From NCBI GenBank assembly GCA_020055645.1, contig CM034549.1, positions 19,117,930-19,181,929 of the forward strand: a DNA stretch of 64,000 nucleotides, read 5' to 3'. Shown here in pieces: positions 42,457 to 56,000 of this stretch (the stretch's first letter is position 1; every line of letters begins with the position of its first letter). This stretch comes from Tomocerus qinae. Its lineage: Eukaryota; Arthropoda; Collembola; Entomobryomorpha; Tomoceridae. The translations under genes were made by a program, and so were the position numbers. The notes beneath the pieces are model-generated. The model was not told the origin of the DNA. It ran no database searches and saw only the letters and a list, made by a program, of their open reading frames with translations.

Positions 42457-44061
42457 ATGGGCCTAAATAATTGGCTTGTGTGGTATCCCGGCATCTTTGC
42501 TTTCATACTGTTATCTGCAGTGATCGTGGTAATTTTATAACAAATTCTTATTATTAAGGAATTTTAAGAAAATATTTATAAATGCAAATAATTACACAAC
42601 ACAGAAAAGACATAGGACATAGGTTTTGTGGTATACTTTGTGTATAGATAGGTAAACTTTATGTAGTATTTTTTTCCATTTGTCCTACCCTACCTTTCTA
42701 CATTTGTCCATCATATTAGTATGATGATGATACTTAGCTTGACAATTTTAGCTATCCGATATTTAGTCTTTCCCTATAACCTCGATCAGTAATCGATACG
42801 ATTAAAAGAAAAACAAAAGAAATCGTCTCTGTAGGAAAACCAGAAGACAGTCTTTAGTAATTCATAATCCAGAGGAATCCAGTGTACTGCATGGAAACCT
42901 TTTTGGTGCAACATGAGAAGGGAATTAATTATGTATAATTAATTATTATTATGCATCTGCATGGCATGATGCATGATTTAAAAAGTTGATGATTAATCTT
43001 TATTGCAAATTTATTTTATTTTTAGAGCACAAACGGAGGCAACAGCAAAGCAGATCTGGTTGATATCGAAGTGGACAGTCCTGTTAACAGAGTTAATGGT
43101 GTAATCGATGAAGAGGAAGAGTAAGTGGTAAAATAAATGCAATTTAAATGGGTTCCACGATAATGTTCATTTTCAATTGTTGAGGATTTGGTTTACATAT
43201 TATCATAGTATTGTAATACTGGTAAATGTATAGTAAAATGCAATATTGTGTAAGCCCTATATTGTCGATACTCAGGGAAATGGCTTCAAAATGAACGTCA
43301 AATAGTTTTTTTAAAAGGACCTGAAATCTGAAAGGATTGTGGTTATGTCATGAGTCATGACTTAACGTGATCAAGTGTAAGTGTGAATACTGCATTTCTA
43401 AAGCCCACTAAAATGAAGTGGCCCACTAAAGAAGTCGATCTCGAATTTTGGCTGTTAAGGGGTCTGACATTGGCAAAATCTTTTCAGAACTTCCTAGCAC
43501 CACCCACCTGATGGTTTTTATTAGCCTTCATTTTTTGTCGGTTTATGTGGAAATAATCTTACTTTTAATTACACGTTAGTGCAGAAATTGTTTTATAGAC
43601 ATATTTCTTTCTTTGTCCTTCTGTCCAAAGCCTTGGGGCATTTGCAGATGAATGTATGTATAAACTATTGTTTGTAGTTATTGTACTTGGGTATTTTATC
43701 TTTTTCTAGGGACTTCAAGAGAAATACAAGAAACGCACAAGATGTAAGCCATAACCGTAACCCGCATCGGCCTTCTCACAATTTTCCTGAACAAGAAAAT
43801 GTTATTTCAATCTCTATTCCAGCCTGTACAGAGGAAGGAATTTCTTTGGTTCAGGGCAGAAATGAGCACTATTTGAAATGTATCCGTGATGTTAATACAG
43901 GGGGATTTTTTCAAGTTGTTTACATTTGTCAACATGGACCATCAAACAGTTTTGGTGACCCGAATAAGTGCATCCCTCCCATTGATTGTAATGGATGTAG
44001 TCAACATAATAAGCATCCCGGTATGCCTGGAGCTGGAAGGGAGGCAAGCGGGTTCGATTAG
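42457..44061 (+). CDS. short secreted protein with one CBM14-like domain (predicted short isoform)
   Basis: Exons 42,457-42,528, 43,026-43,120 and 43,710-44,061 (TAG) join in phase into 172 residues. Exon 1 encodes a hydrophobic signal segment (residues 1-24, GLNNWLVWYPGIFAFILLSA...). Exon 2 encodes a linker ending in an acidic run (DEEEE). Exon 3 encodes cysteines at 95, 113, 129, 143, 149 and 152 in the order CTEEG, YLKC, YICQHG, NKC, IDC, CNGC. This resembles a peritrophin-A/CBM14 chitin-binding fold with its second cysteine missing. The product is probably extracellular and chitin-associated. An AATAAA follows the stop. Exons 1-2 are also in phase with the giant exon downstream, so this may be the short form of a two-product locus. 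It could instead be a separate gene. Confidence 0.7.
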
Positions 44062-47000
44062 ATTTTCTTAAAATAATAATAAACCATGTACAAATGGGTG
44101 TAAGAAAGTGGTGTGAAATCGCATCGATAAATAAATAAATTGTCCATTACACAACGGTAGCAAAATTCAACCTTATGTAGCGTTATAACATGACACAGTA
44201 TGTGACCTTTCGAACGAACGAAAGTCATGTTACAATACAACACGCCTTTTTGCGAAGAGTCGAACCGAAGTTACATGAATATTTAGTCAGTTTTAGTTTT
44301 TCACCCGCTTCCCCAATGAGGAGGTTACTGAGATTTACTTTTTAATATCCCTAAACCTTTTTGCTGTCAAACGACCTAATACACAACTTTGTAGGATGAA
44401 TCGAAATGAACTTACACCGATTTTCAGTTATTTTTATGTTGTTCATCCACTTCCCCTGTCAAGGGATGACTATAAACATTTAATAGTGTCTATTGACATG
44501 TCAGCTTTCAATCGAGCCATTCACGACTTTGTAGGACGAATAGAACTGAAGTTACATTAATTTTCAGTTATTTTTATGTTTTTCACCACTTCCCCTGTCA
44601 GGGGATGATTATAAACATTTAATAGTGTCTTTTGACATGTCAGCTTTCAATTGAGCCATTCACGACTTTGCACGATGAATATAACCGAAATTACAACGAT
44701 TTTTAGTTATTATTAAATTTCAAACCCCTCCCCTGGACAGGGAGTGTGACCGATTTTGCCCATTTACGAACTTGATGTTACTTTTGTTCTCTAGTTAGCG
44801 TACAAAAAATTTTAACTGATTTTCTCATTCCATTCGAAAGTTATCGTGGTTACATGCAGACAGACGGACAGATAGACAGATAGATTGGGCATTCCTATAA
44901 AGGGGTGTTTCACACAACGTAATGATAATGCACAATATTTCACACTATGTGTAGTGTAGGGTATTACAAATATCTCATGATGACTTCATAGTTGGTTTTA
45001 TTTTTAATATTATATTGTTTTAATCTACAATGGTGGAAGATCGCCTTGACATTGAGTCATTTAACACTTTTCTGATTGAAATATCTTTTAGGGCAGAAAG
45101 AGTACCCAATTCAGAGATGCCTTCGATGAACAATCAAGAAGCCAAAATGCAATTAAGAGAGGACAATAAAATAAAATACCAGGAATTAACAAGCAAACTG
45201 ACATCGGTGATGCAAAGAAATCTGATTTCCCGTGTAGAACAACAAAATCAATCGTTGTCACATACCAACTCTCATCTCGTCAAAACTAAAAATGACAATT
45301 CCCATAATAATCAACTTCAAATGACTTCAATGGCCACTCATCAATCAGCAAGTCAGCAACACTCGGCAAATCAAATAGAAGGCCACCAATCATCAATGGC
45401 CGCAAAACAGATAGCAACTCAACAATTGTCAATGACGGTACAACAAAAAGCAAGTCAACAAAAATCAACGATTTCTCAACAAATGGCAAGTCAACAAGCA
45501 TCGATGAATAACCAGCAAATGGCTAGTCAACAAGCATCGATGAATAACCAGCAAATGGCTAGTCAACAAGCATCGATGAATAACCAGCAAATGGCTAGTC
45601 AACAAGCATCGATGAATAACCAGCAAATGGCTAGTCAACAAGCATCGATGAATAACCAGCAAATGGCTAGTCAACAAGCATCGATGAATAACCAGCAAAT
45701 GGCTGGTCAACAAGCATCGATGAATAACCAGCAAATTGCTAGTCAACAAGCATCGATAAATGCCCAACAAATGGCTAGCCAACAAGCATCGATGAATGCC
45801 CAACAAATGGCTAGCCAACAAGCATCGATGAATGCCCAACAAATGGCTAGCCAACAAGCATCGATGAATGCCCAACAAATGGCTAGCCAACAAGCATCGA
45901 TGAATGCCCAAAAAATGGCTAGTCAACAAGCATCGATGAGTTCACAACAAATGGCAAGTCAACAAGCATCGATGAGTTCACAACAAATGGCTAGTCAACA
46001 AGCATCGATGAGTTCACAACAAATGGCAAGTCAACAAGCATCGATGAGTTCACAACAAATGGCAAGTCAACAAGCATCGATGAATGCCCAACAAACAAAG
46101 GTTCAACAAACATCGCTGAATGCCCAACAAATGGCAAGTCAACAAGCATCGATGAATATCCAACAAATGGCAAATCAGCAAGCAATGTCTGCACAACAAA
46201 TGACTAGACAACAGTCATCAATAGCCGCCAATCTAATGAGAGCTAAACAATCGTCAATGGCCGTCAATGAAATTTCTGGTCAACAATCTGCAATAGCCGC
46301 TCATCAGATTGCTGGTCAAAAATCTTACAAAGTCGATCATCAGATGGTTAGTCAGCAGTTATCGATTGCCGCGCACCAAATGGCTGGTGAGGAAACGTCA
46401 ATGGTCGCTCATCAAATGGCCACTCAAAAATCTTCCGTAGCCGCCCAGCAAATAGCCGGTCATAATATGGCCGGTCAACAATCGTCAATAGCTGCCAATG
46501 AAATGGCTAATCAACAATCTGCAATGGCGGCCTACCAAATATCGGGACAACAATCTGCAAGGTCTGCCCAACAAATCGCGGGTCAACAATCTGCAATGGC
46601 TGCACATCAAATGGCGGGTCAACAATCACTGGCTACCCACCATATGGGAAGACAACTATCAGCAATTGCTACACATCAAGTGGTTAATCAACAAGCTTCA
46701 GTGACTGCACATCAAATGGCGGGTCAACAATCGACAATGGCTACACATCAAATGGTTGGTAAACAATCTGCAATTTCGGCCCATCAAATGGCTGGTCAAC
46801 AATCTGCAAGGTCTGCCCAACAAATCGCGGGTCAACAATCTGCAATGGCTGCACATCAAATGGCGGGTCAACAAACACTGGCTACCCACCATATGGGAAG
46901 ACAACTATCAGCAATTGCTACACATCAAGTGGTTAATCAACAAGCTTCAGTGACTGCACATCAAATGGCGGGTCAACAATCGACAATGGCTACACATCAA

Positions 47001-50000
47001 ATGGTTGGTAAACAATCTGCAATTTCGGCCCATCAAATGGCTGGTCAACAATCTGCAATGTCAGCCCATCAAATGGCTGGTCAACAATCTGCAATGTCTG
47101 CCCATCAAATGGCTGGTCAACAATCTGCAATGTCTGCCCATCAAATAGCTGGTCAACAATCTGCAATGTCTGCCCATCAAATGGTTGCTCAACAATCTGC
47201 AATGTCTGCCCATCAAATGGCTGGTCAACAATCTGCAATGTCTGCCCATCAAATGGTTGGTCAACAATCTGCAATGTCTGCCCATCAAATGGTTGGTCAA
47301 CAATCTGCACTGTCTGCCCATCAAATGGCTGGTCAACAATCTGCAATGTCTGCCCATCAAATGGATAGTCAACAATCTGCAATGTCTGCCCATCAAATAA
47401 CTAGTCAACAATCTGCAATGTCTGCACATCTAATGGCTGGTCAACAATCTGCAATGTCTGCCCATCAAATGGCTGGTCAACAATCTGCAATGGCTGCAAA
47501 TCAAATTGCAGGGGAACAATCTACACTGGCTACCCACCAAATGGGAAGACAACTATCATCAATTGCTGCGCATCAAGTGGTTAATCAACAAGCTTCAGTG
47601 ACTGCACATCAAATGTCGGGTCAACAATCTGCACTGTCTGCCCATCAAATGGCTGGTCAGCAATCTGCACTGTCTGCCCATCAAATGGCTGGTCAACAAT
47701 CTGCAATGTCTGCCCGTCAAATGGTTGGTCAACAATCTGCAATAGCTGCACATCAAATGGCTGGTCAACAATCTGCAATGTCTGCCTATCAAATGGCTGG
47801 TCAACAATCTGCAATGTCAGCCCACCAAATGGCTGGTCAGCAATCTGCAATGTCTGCCCATCAAATGGCTGGAAATCATATTGCAGGGCAACAATCTGCG
47901 ATAGCATCCCATCAAATAACTAGTCAACAATCTGCAATGTCTGCCTATCAAATGGCTGGTCAACAACCTGCAATTACTGCCCATCAAATGGCAGGCCAAC
48001 AATCTGCAATCTCTGCCAATCAAATGGCTGGTCAACAATCTGCAATCTCTGCCAATCAAATGGCTGGTCAACATTCTGCAATGGCTGCAAATCAAATTGC
48101 AGGACAGCAATCTGCAATGTCAGCCCACCAAATGGCTGGTCAGCAATCTGCAATGTCTGCCCATCAAATGGCTGGAAATCATATTGCAGGGCAACAATCT
48201 GCGATAGCATCCCATCAAATAACTAGTCAACAATCTGCAATGTCTGCCTATCAAATGGCTGGTCAACAACCTGCAATGTCTGCCCATCAAATGGCTAGTC
48301 AACAATCTGCAATGTCTGCCCATCAAATGGCTGGTCAACAATCTGGAATGTCTGCCCATCAAATAACTAGTCAACAATCTGCAATGTCTGCACATCAAAT
48401 GGCTGGTCAACAATCTGCAATGGCTGCAAATCAAATTGCAGGGGAACAATCTACACTGGCTACCCACCAAATGGGAAGACAACTATCATCAATTGCTGCG
48501 CATCAAGTGGTTAATCAACAAGCTTCAGTGACTGCACATCAAATGTCGGGTCAACAATCTGCACTGTCTGCCCATCAAATAGCTGGTCAACAATCTGCAC
48601 TGTCTGCCCATCAAATGGCTGGTCAACAATCTGCAATGTCTGCCCGTCAAATGGTTGGTCAACAATCTGCAATAGCTGCACATCAAATGGCTGGTCAACA
48701 ATCTGCAATAGCTGCACATCAAATGGCTGGTCAGCAATCTGCAATGTCTGCCCATCAAATGGCTGGAAATCATATTGCAGGGCAACAATCTGCGATAGCA
48801 TCCCATCAAATAACTAGTCAACAATCTGCAATGTCTGCCTATCAAATGGCTGGTCAACAACCTGCAATGACTGCCCATCAAATGGCAGGCCAACAATCTG
48901 CAATCTCTGCCAATCAAATGGCTGGTCAACATTCTGCAATGGCTGCAAATCAAATTGCAGGACAGCAATCAGCGATGGCTTCCCATCAAATAACTAGTCA
49001 AAAATCTGCAATGTCTGACCATCAAATGGCTGGTCAACAATCTGCAATGGCTGCACATCAAATGGCCGGTAAACAATCTGCAATGTATGCCCATCAAACG
49101 GCTAATCAACAATCTGCAATGTCTGCTAATCAAATGGCTGGTAAACAATCTGCAATGTATGCCCATCAAATGGCTGGTCAACATATTGCAATAGCTGCTA
49201 ATCAAATGGCTGGTCAACAATCTGCAATAGCTGCTAATCAGATGTCGGGTCAACAATCTGCGCTAGCTGGCTATCAAATGGCAAGTCAACAATCTGCAAT
49301 GGCTTCCCATCAAATAGCTGGTAAACAATCTGCAACGGCTACTCATCAAATGGGAAGACAACTATCGTCAATTGCTGCCCATCAAGTGGTTAATCAACAA
49401 TCTGCAATTTCAGCCCATCAAATGGCTGGACAACAATCTGCAATGTCAGCGCTTCAAATGGCTGGACAACAATCTGTAATGTCTGCCCCTCAAATGGCTG
49501 GTCAACAATCTGCAATGGCTGCAAATCAAATTGCAGGGCAACAATCTGCGATGGCTTCCCATCAAATAACTGGTAAGCAATCCACTATGGCTACGCATCA
49601 AATGGCCGGTAAACAATCTGCAATGTATGCCCATCAAACGGCTAATAGACAATCTGCAATTTATGCCCATCAAATGGCTGGTCAACAATCTGCGATAGCT
49701 GCTAATCAAATAGCGGGTCAACAATCTTCCTTAGCTGCGCATCAAATGGCCGGTCAACATATTGCAATAGCTGCTAATCAAATGGCTGGTCAACAATCTG
49801 CAATAGCTGCTAATCAGATAGCGGGTCAACAATCTGCACTAGCTGGATATCAAATGGCGGGTCAACAATCCGCAATGGCTTCACATCAAACTGCGGGTGA
49901 AATATCTGCAATGGCTTCCCATCAAATAGCTGGTCAACAATCTGCAACGGCTACTCATCAAATGGGAAGACAACTATCATCAATTTCTGCCCATCAAGTG

Positions 50001-53000
50001 GTTAATCAACAATCTGCAATGTTAGCCCATCAAATGGCTGGACAACAATCTGCAATGACTGGCCATCAAATGGCTGGTCAGCATTCTGCAATGTCAGCCC
50101 ATCAAATGGCAGGTCAACAATCTGCAATGTCTGCCCATCAAATGGCTGGTCGACAATCTGCAATGTATGCCCATCAAATGGCTGGTAAACAATCTGCAAT
50201 GTCTGCCCATCAAATGGTTGGTCAACAATCTGCAATGTCTGCTCATCAAATGGCTGGTCAACAATCCACAGTGGCTACACATCAAATGGCTGGTCAACAA
50301 TCTGCAATGGCCGCACACCAATTGGCGGGTCAACAATCTGCTTTGGGTTCACACCAATTGGTGGGTCAACAATCTGCTATGGGTGCACATCAAATGGCTG
50401 GTCAACAATCGACAATGGCTACACATCAAATGGCTGGTCAACAATCTGCAATATCTGCCCATCAAATGGCTGGTCAACAATCCACAATGGCTACACATCA
50501 AATGGCTGGACAGCAATCTGCAATGTCTGCCCATCAAATGGCTGGTCAACAATCTGCAATGTCTGCCCATCAAATGGCTGGTCAACAATCTGCAATGTCT
50601 GCCCATCAAATGGCTGGTCAGCAATCTGCAATGTCTGCCCATCAAATGGCTGGTCAACAATTTGCATTGTCTGCCCATCAAATGGCCGGTAAACAATCTG
50701 CAATGTATGCCCATCAAATGGCTGGTAAACAATCTGCAATGTCCGCCTATCAAATGGCCGGTCAACAATCTGCAATGGCTGCAAACCAAATGGGAAGTCA
50801 ACAAGCTTCAATGGCCACCCATCAAATGGCAGGTCAACAAGCTTCAATGGCAACGCATCAAATGGCAGGTCAACAAGCTTCAATTGCAACGCATCAAATG
50901 GCAGGTCAGCAAACTTCAATGGCTGCAAACCAAATGGCAAGTCAACAAGCTTCCATGGCCACCCATCAAATGGCAGGTCAACAAGCTTCAATTGCAACGC
51001 ATCAAATGGCAGGTCAGCAAACTTCAATGGCAACGCATCAAATGGCAGGTCAACAAGCTTCAATTGCAACGCATCAAATGGCCGGTCAACAAGCTTCAAT
51101 TGCAACGCATCAAATGGCAGGTCAACAAGTTTCAATGGCACTATCTGAAATGGCACATCATCAGTCTGATATAGCGTCCACCCAGATGGCTAGTCAACAA
51201 TCTGCTATGGTGTCCTCCCAAATGGCACATCTTCAATCTGCAGCTGTACAATCTCAAATAGTACATCAATCTAAAGCAGCACAATCTCAAATAGAACATC
51301 AACAGTCCAATTCGGCCTCATCCCGGATGGCTGAACATCTATCTACCGCAGCACAATCGCAAATGGCTCAACAGCAATCTCATATGGCTAACCAACAGTC
51401 AGCTATGGCGTCATCCCGCATGGCTACTGCTGTATCCCAAAATCAAATGGCTCAACATCAATCTGCCGCAGCACAAAACATACAGCAACATTCAGCAGTG
51501 GCATCATTTCAAATGGCACAACAACAATTAGCAGGTGCATCATCACAAACGGTAAAACAACAATCAGCAGCTGCATTAACTCAAATGGGACAACAACAAT
51601 CAGCAGCTGCATCAACTCAAATGCGACAACAACAATTAGCAGCTGTATCATCTCAAATGGCACATCAACAATTAGCAGCTGCATCATCACAAATGTCACA
51701 ACAGCATTCAGCGTCAGGACAATCTCAAATAGCGCTCCACCACACAACTTCAGCACAACCACAAATGGCACAACAACACACAGCTTCAGCCCAACTGAAA
51801 ATGGCACAACAATCGGGTTTAGCACAAACACAAATGGTACAGCAATCAGGTTCATCACAATATCAATTAGCACAACAAACAGCTTCAGCACAATCTCAAG
51901 CGGTTCAACAACAGTCTTTAGTAACGCAATCCCAAATGGCCCAACAACAGTCATTATTAACCCAATCCCAAATGGCTAAGCAACAGTCTTCGTTAGCACA
52001 ATCCCAAATGGCTCAACAACAATCTTCATTAGCCCAATCACAAGCGGCTCAACAGCAGTCTTCCATGGCACAATCCCAAATGGCTCAACAGCAGTCTTCT
52101 ATAGCACAATCCCAAATAGCTCAACAACAGTCTTCTATAACTCAATCCCAAATGGCTCAACAACAGTCTTTGTTAGCACAATCCCATATGGCTCAACAAC
52201 AGTCTTCTATAGCTCAATCCCGAATGGCTCAAAAACAGTCTTCTTTAGCACAATCACAAATGGCTCAACAGCGGTCTTCTATAGCTCAATCCCAAGTGGC
52301 TAAACAACAGTCTTCCTTAGGACAATCTCAAATAGCTCAACAACAGTCTTCCTTAGCACAATCCAAAATGGCTCAAAAAAAGTCTTCTATAGCTCAATCC
52401 CAAATGGCTAAACTACAGTCTTCTATAACTCAATCCCAAATGGCTCAACAACAGTCTTCTTTAGCTCAATCCCAAATGGCTCAACAACAGTCTTCTTTAG
52501 CTCAATCCCAAATGGCTAAACAACAGTCTTCTATAGCTCAATCCCAAATGGCTCAACAACAGTCTTCCTTAGCGCAATCTCAAATGCAAAAATCTTCTTT
52601 AGCTCAATCCCAAATGGCTCAACAACAGTCTTCTATAGCTCAATCCCAAATGGCTCAACAACAATCTTCATTAGCCCAATCACAAGCGTCTCAACACCAG
52701 TCTTCTATGGCTCAATCCCGAATGGTTCAACAGCAGTCTTCCATGGCACAATCCCAAATGACCCAACAACAGTCTTCTATAGCACAATCCCAAATGGCTC
52801 AACAACAGTCTTCTTTAGCACAATCACAAATGGCTCAACAACAATCTTCCTTGACGCAATCAAACATGGCTCAACAGCAGTCTTCATTAGCACAATCCCA
52901 AATGGCTCAACAGCAGTCTTCTATAGCACAATCCCAAATGGCTCAACAACAGTCTTCATTAGCACAATCCCAAATGGCTCAACAACAGTCTTTTATAGCA

Positions 53001-56000
53001 CAATCCCAAATGGCTCACCAACAATCTTCATTAGCTCAATCTCAAACGGCTCAAAAGCAGTTATCATTAGCCCAATCTCAAACGGCTCAACAGCAGTCTT
53101 CATTAGCACAATCCCAAATGGCTCAACAGCAGTCTTCATTAGCACAATCCCAAATGGCTCAACAGCAGTCTTCTATAGCACAATCCCAAATGGCTCAACA
53201 ACAGTCTTCATTAGCACAATCCCAAATGGCTCAACAACAGTCTTCTTTGGCACAATCCCAAATGGCTCAACAACAGTCTTCTTTGGCACAATCCCAAATG
53301 GCTCAACAACAGTCTTCTCAATCCCAAATGGCTAAACAACATTCTTCTTTAGCTCAATCCCAAATGGCTAAACAACATTCTTCTTTAGCTCAATCCCAAA
53401 TGGCTCAACAACAGTCTTCTATAGCTCAATCCCAAATGGCTCAACAACAGTCTTCTATAGCACAATCCCAAATGGCTGAACAACAATCTTCATTATCTCA
53501 AACGGCTCAACAGCAGTTATCATTAGCCCAATCTCAAACGGCACAACAGCAGTCTTCCATGGCACAATCCCAAATGGCTCAACAACAATCTTCGTTAGCC
53601 CAATCTCAAACGGCTCAACAGCAGTCTTCATTAACACAATCCCAAATGGCTCAACAGCAGTCTTCCTTATCACAATCCCAAATGGCTCAACAGAAGTCTT
53701 CCTTAGCACAATCCCAAATGACTCAACAACAGTCTTCTTTAGCACAATCCCAAACGGCTCAACAACAGTCTTCTATAGCTCAATCACAAATGTCTCAACA
53801 ACTATCTGCACTGGAGTCTTCTAAATCCCAATCGTCGGCATTAAATTCACAGCAAGCATCTGTAAGTTTATCTTCCAGTTTGTCAACATTATCTGATGTT
53901 AGTCAGTCTGTAATTACGGATGTTAAATCGTCTCAAACTTCCAATTCTCAAAGCCAATCTTCTAGTTCCTCTTCCTACGAATCAATGGAAATAACGTCAT
54001 CATCATTTTTCAGTAGTTTGACTACATATCTTGAAACAATTTCATTCGATATAATTACCACAATCACCACAATAATAGTTGACTTTTCGATGGACACCTT
54101 TTTTGAACAATACCTGCGTTCTGGTAGCGTATCTTTAAGCCAAATATTAATACCAGGATACGTCGTTCCTTCCCTGGATCTGGTACCCAATCCAATGTGT
54201 TCGTTTGTTGGGACTGCTCCTACAGAGGATATCACAATCTATACAGAATGTAATGAAACTAACGGAAAGCTAATTCCAATTGTAAAGAAATGCGATGAAA
54301 ATTACATTTTTAGTGCGTTCATTGGAACATGCATACATGGTTCAGCAGGGGACATTTTGAAAGATGATCTTGGTCTTCACCTTGGCCTTGGACAAAGTGA
54401 TTCACAAATTGCCGTTGGAGAATTGAGTGTACTTGATGTGGGTGAATTCTCTAATGGTGTTCTGACATGTAGTTTCCAGGGATTAACACCATTTGGTAGT
54501 GATGACAGGTTGTATATTTTGTGCTCTTCGTTGAATTCTCAGGGTAAGGTTATTTTCAAAACTTAATAATAATAAATGAAAATAATTAACGTAGCTCTAC
54601 ATTTTGAGTCTATATTTTGCAAATGTTTTCTAATAGAAATACTTTATTAATTATGTCCTGATATTTGCATTTGTGTAAGTGTTTACTCTTTTTCTAGGGG
54701 TGCTGTATTCTTGTCCATATGGATATTATTTCAGCGTGGAAGAACGGAAATGTGTATCTGGGTACTTCATTCAAAAAAGGAAAGACCAATACCCCATCAA
54801 ACCTGTACCTGGAAAACAAATCAGCAGAGCATCTCCAATGTTCATACTTTCTGAGTGTGTTTCTCCAGGTACATTTTCGTACCCAGACTACAGATTTTAT
54901 TTCACTTGTGAAGAACGGCCGGGATCCCCATTGCAATACACTCAGTCTTTGTTCGAATGTCCCGTTGGGTTGTTTTACAACGAAATATATCGTACTTGCA
55001 CTAAAGCATCTGCTTTCTCGGGTCGACAGGTAATTTATAAATCCTCTCCCCTGGGCCACCAACAATAGCATTATAGCAATGCACTGCTAAGAATTTTAAT
55101 TCAAATGTAGTTTAAAGTGCATTAAGTCAAAGAAATACTTTCAAATTCAAAGCGAGAATTCGGAAATATCTTGAGGAGGAACATACCGTTATCTCGATTT
55201 TTGTCTTGATTGTCTGTATATAACCTTTTTACGTGTGTACGTTTTACATTCTTTTTAAGAATATATTGTAGTGTATATAGCATTTGTGATTACTACATTG
55301 TATTATGTGCATTCTCTCGAATCGAATTCCGAGAACAAAGTAGAGATAAACAATGAACATAGTGTTATTGAACCGCGGAATGTGATCTCAACAATTTATA
55401 ATATCTCCGATAGCGCATAGATAAAGTAGAAACTAGACTTGGAAAGTCTAATATAAAAAATAACAACGCTTTGTCCGTATAGATATTATGGTACCAAATG
55501 ATAATGATAATGATAATGATATAATTGTTATGAAATATAGTGATCTTTTGTTGTTCATTACTGTATATAGTACACCTACTCTTGGAATGGAGTGCGTACT
55601 CATTGGACTATTTCAAGAAAAATGGATCTCCGCACGGGTGTTGCCGTTCATGCCAGTTGTGTCCCTCATCAGATAACATCCATTAAGAAAGAAGGAAAAT
55701 ATCCACTAAGGGATATTAGATATTATTACATAATCAGCAGAAAACCAAATGGTATTTTTGGCAGTAAATTGTACATTTGTCACTCCGGGTTCTACTTCAG
55801 CCCTCGCGTGAGTTATTGTGTACCTTCATTTCAACATGAGTACATAATTGCTGGATCAAGCTACAAACTAGGATTCAATTTGGGAAGGGAAGCTAACGTC
55901 AAATTAGCAAGATCAGAGTTGATTACGGGCAGGGGAATTGGGTCTCATGATCATCGATTAAGCAAAATATCTGCAGGAAGTCCGACAGCGCTTACTGAAC

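Noticed and set aside
45030..45091. ATG at 45,030 as the true start of the giant protein
   Set aside because: It would give a protein without signal peptide although the C-terminus is extracellular in type. A pyrimidine-containing acceptor (ATCTTTTAG) at 45,091 and matching phase with the upstream signal-peptide exons fit better. It is not fully excluded.
45286..53745. Long reading frames of up to 335 codons in other frames and on the minus strand across the giant repeat
   Set aside because: The 36-bp unit is a multiple of three and happens to lack stops in several frames, so every frame repeats open. They have no splice sites, signal or family resemblance and are shadows of the Gln-rich frame.
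45484..53812. Regular repeats suggesting a CRISPR array or satellite DNA
   Set aside because: There are no spacers, the units are contiguous and coding, and the host is eukaryotic. One frame is open throughout and joined to coding exons.
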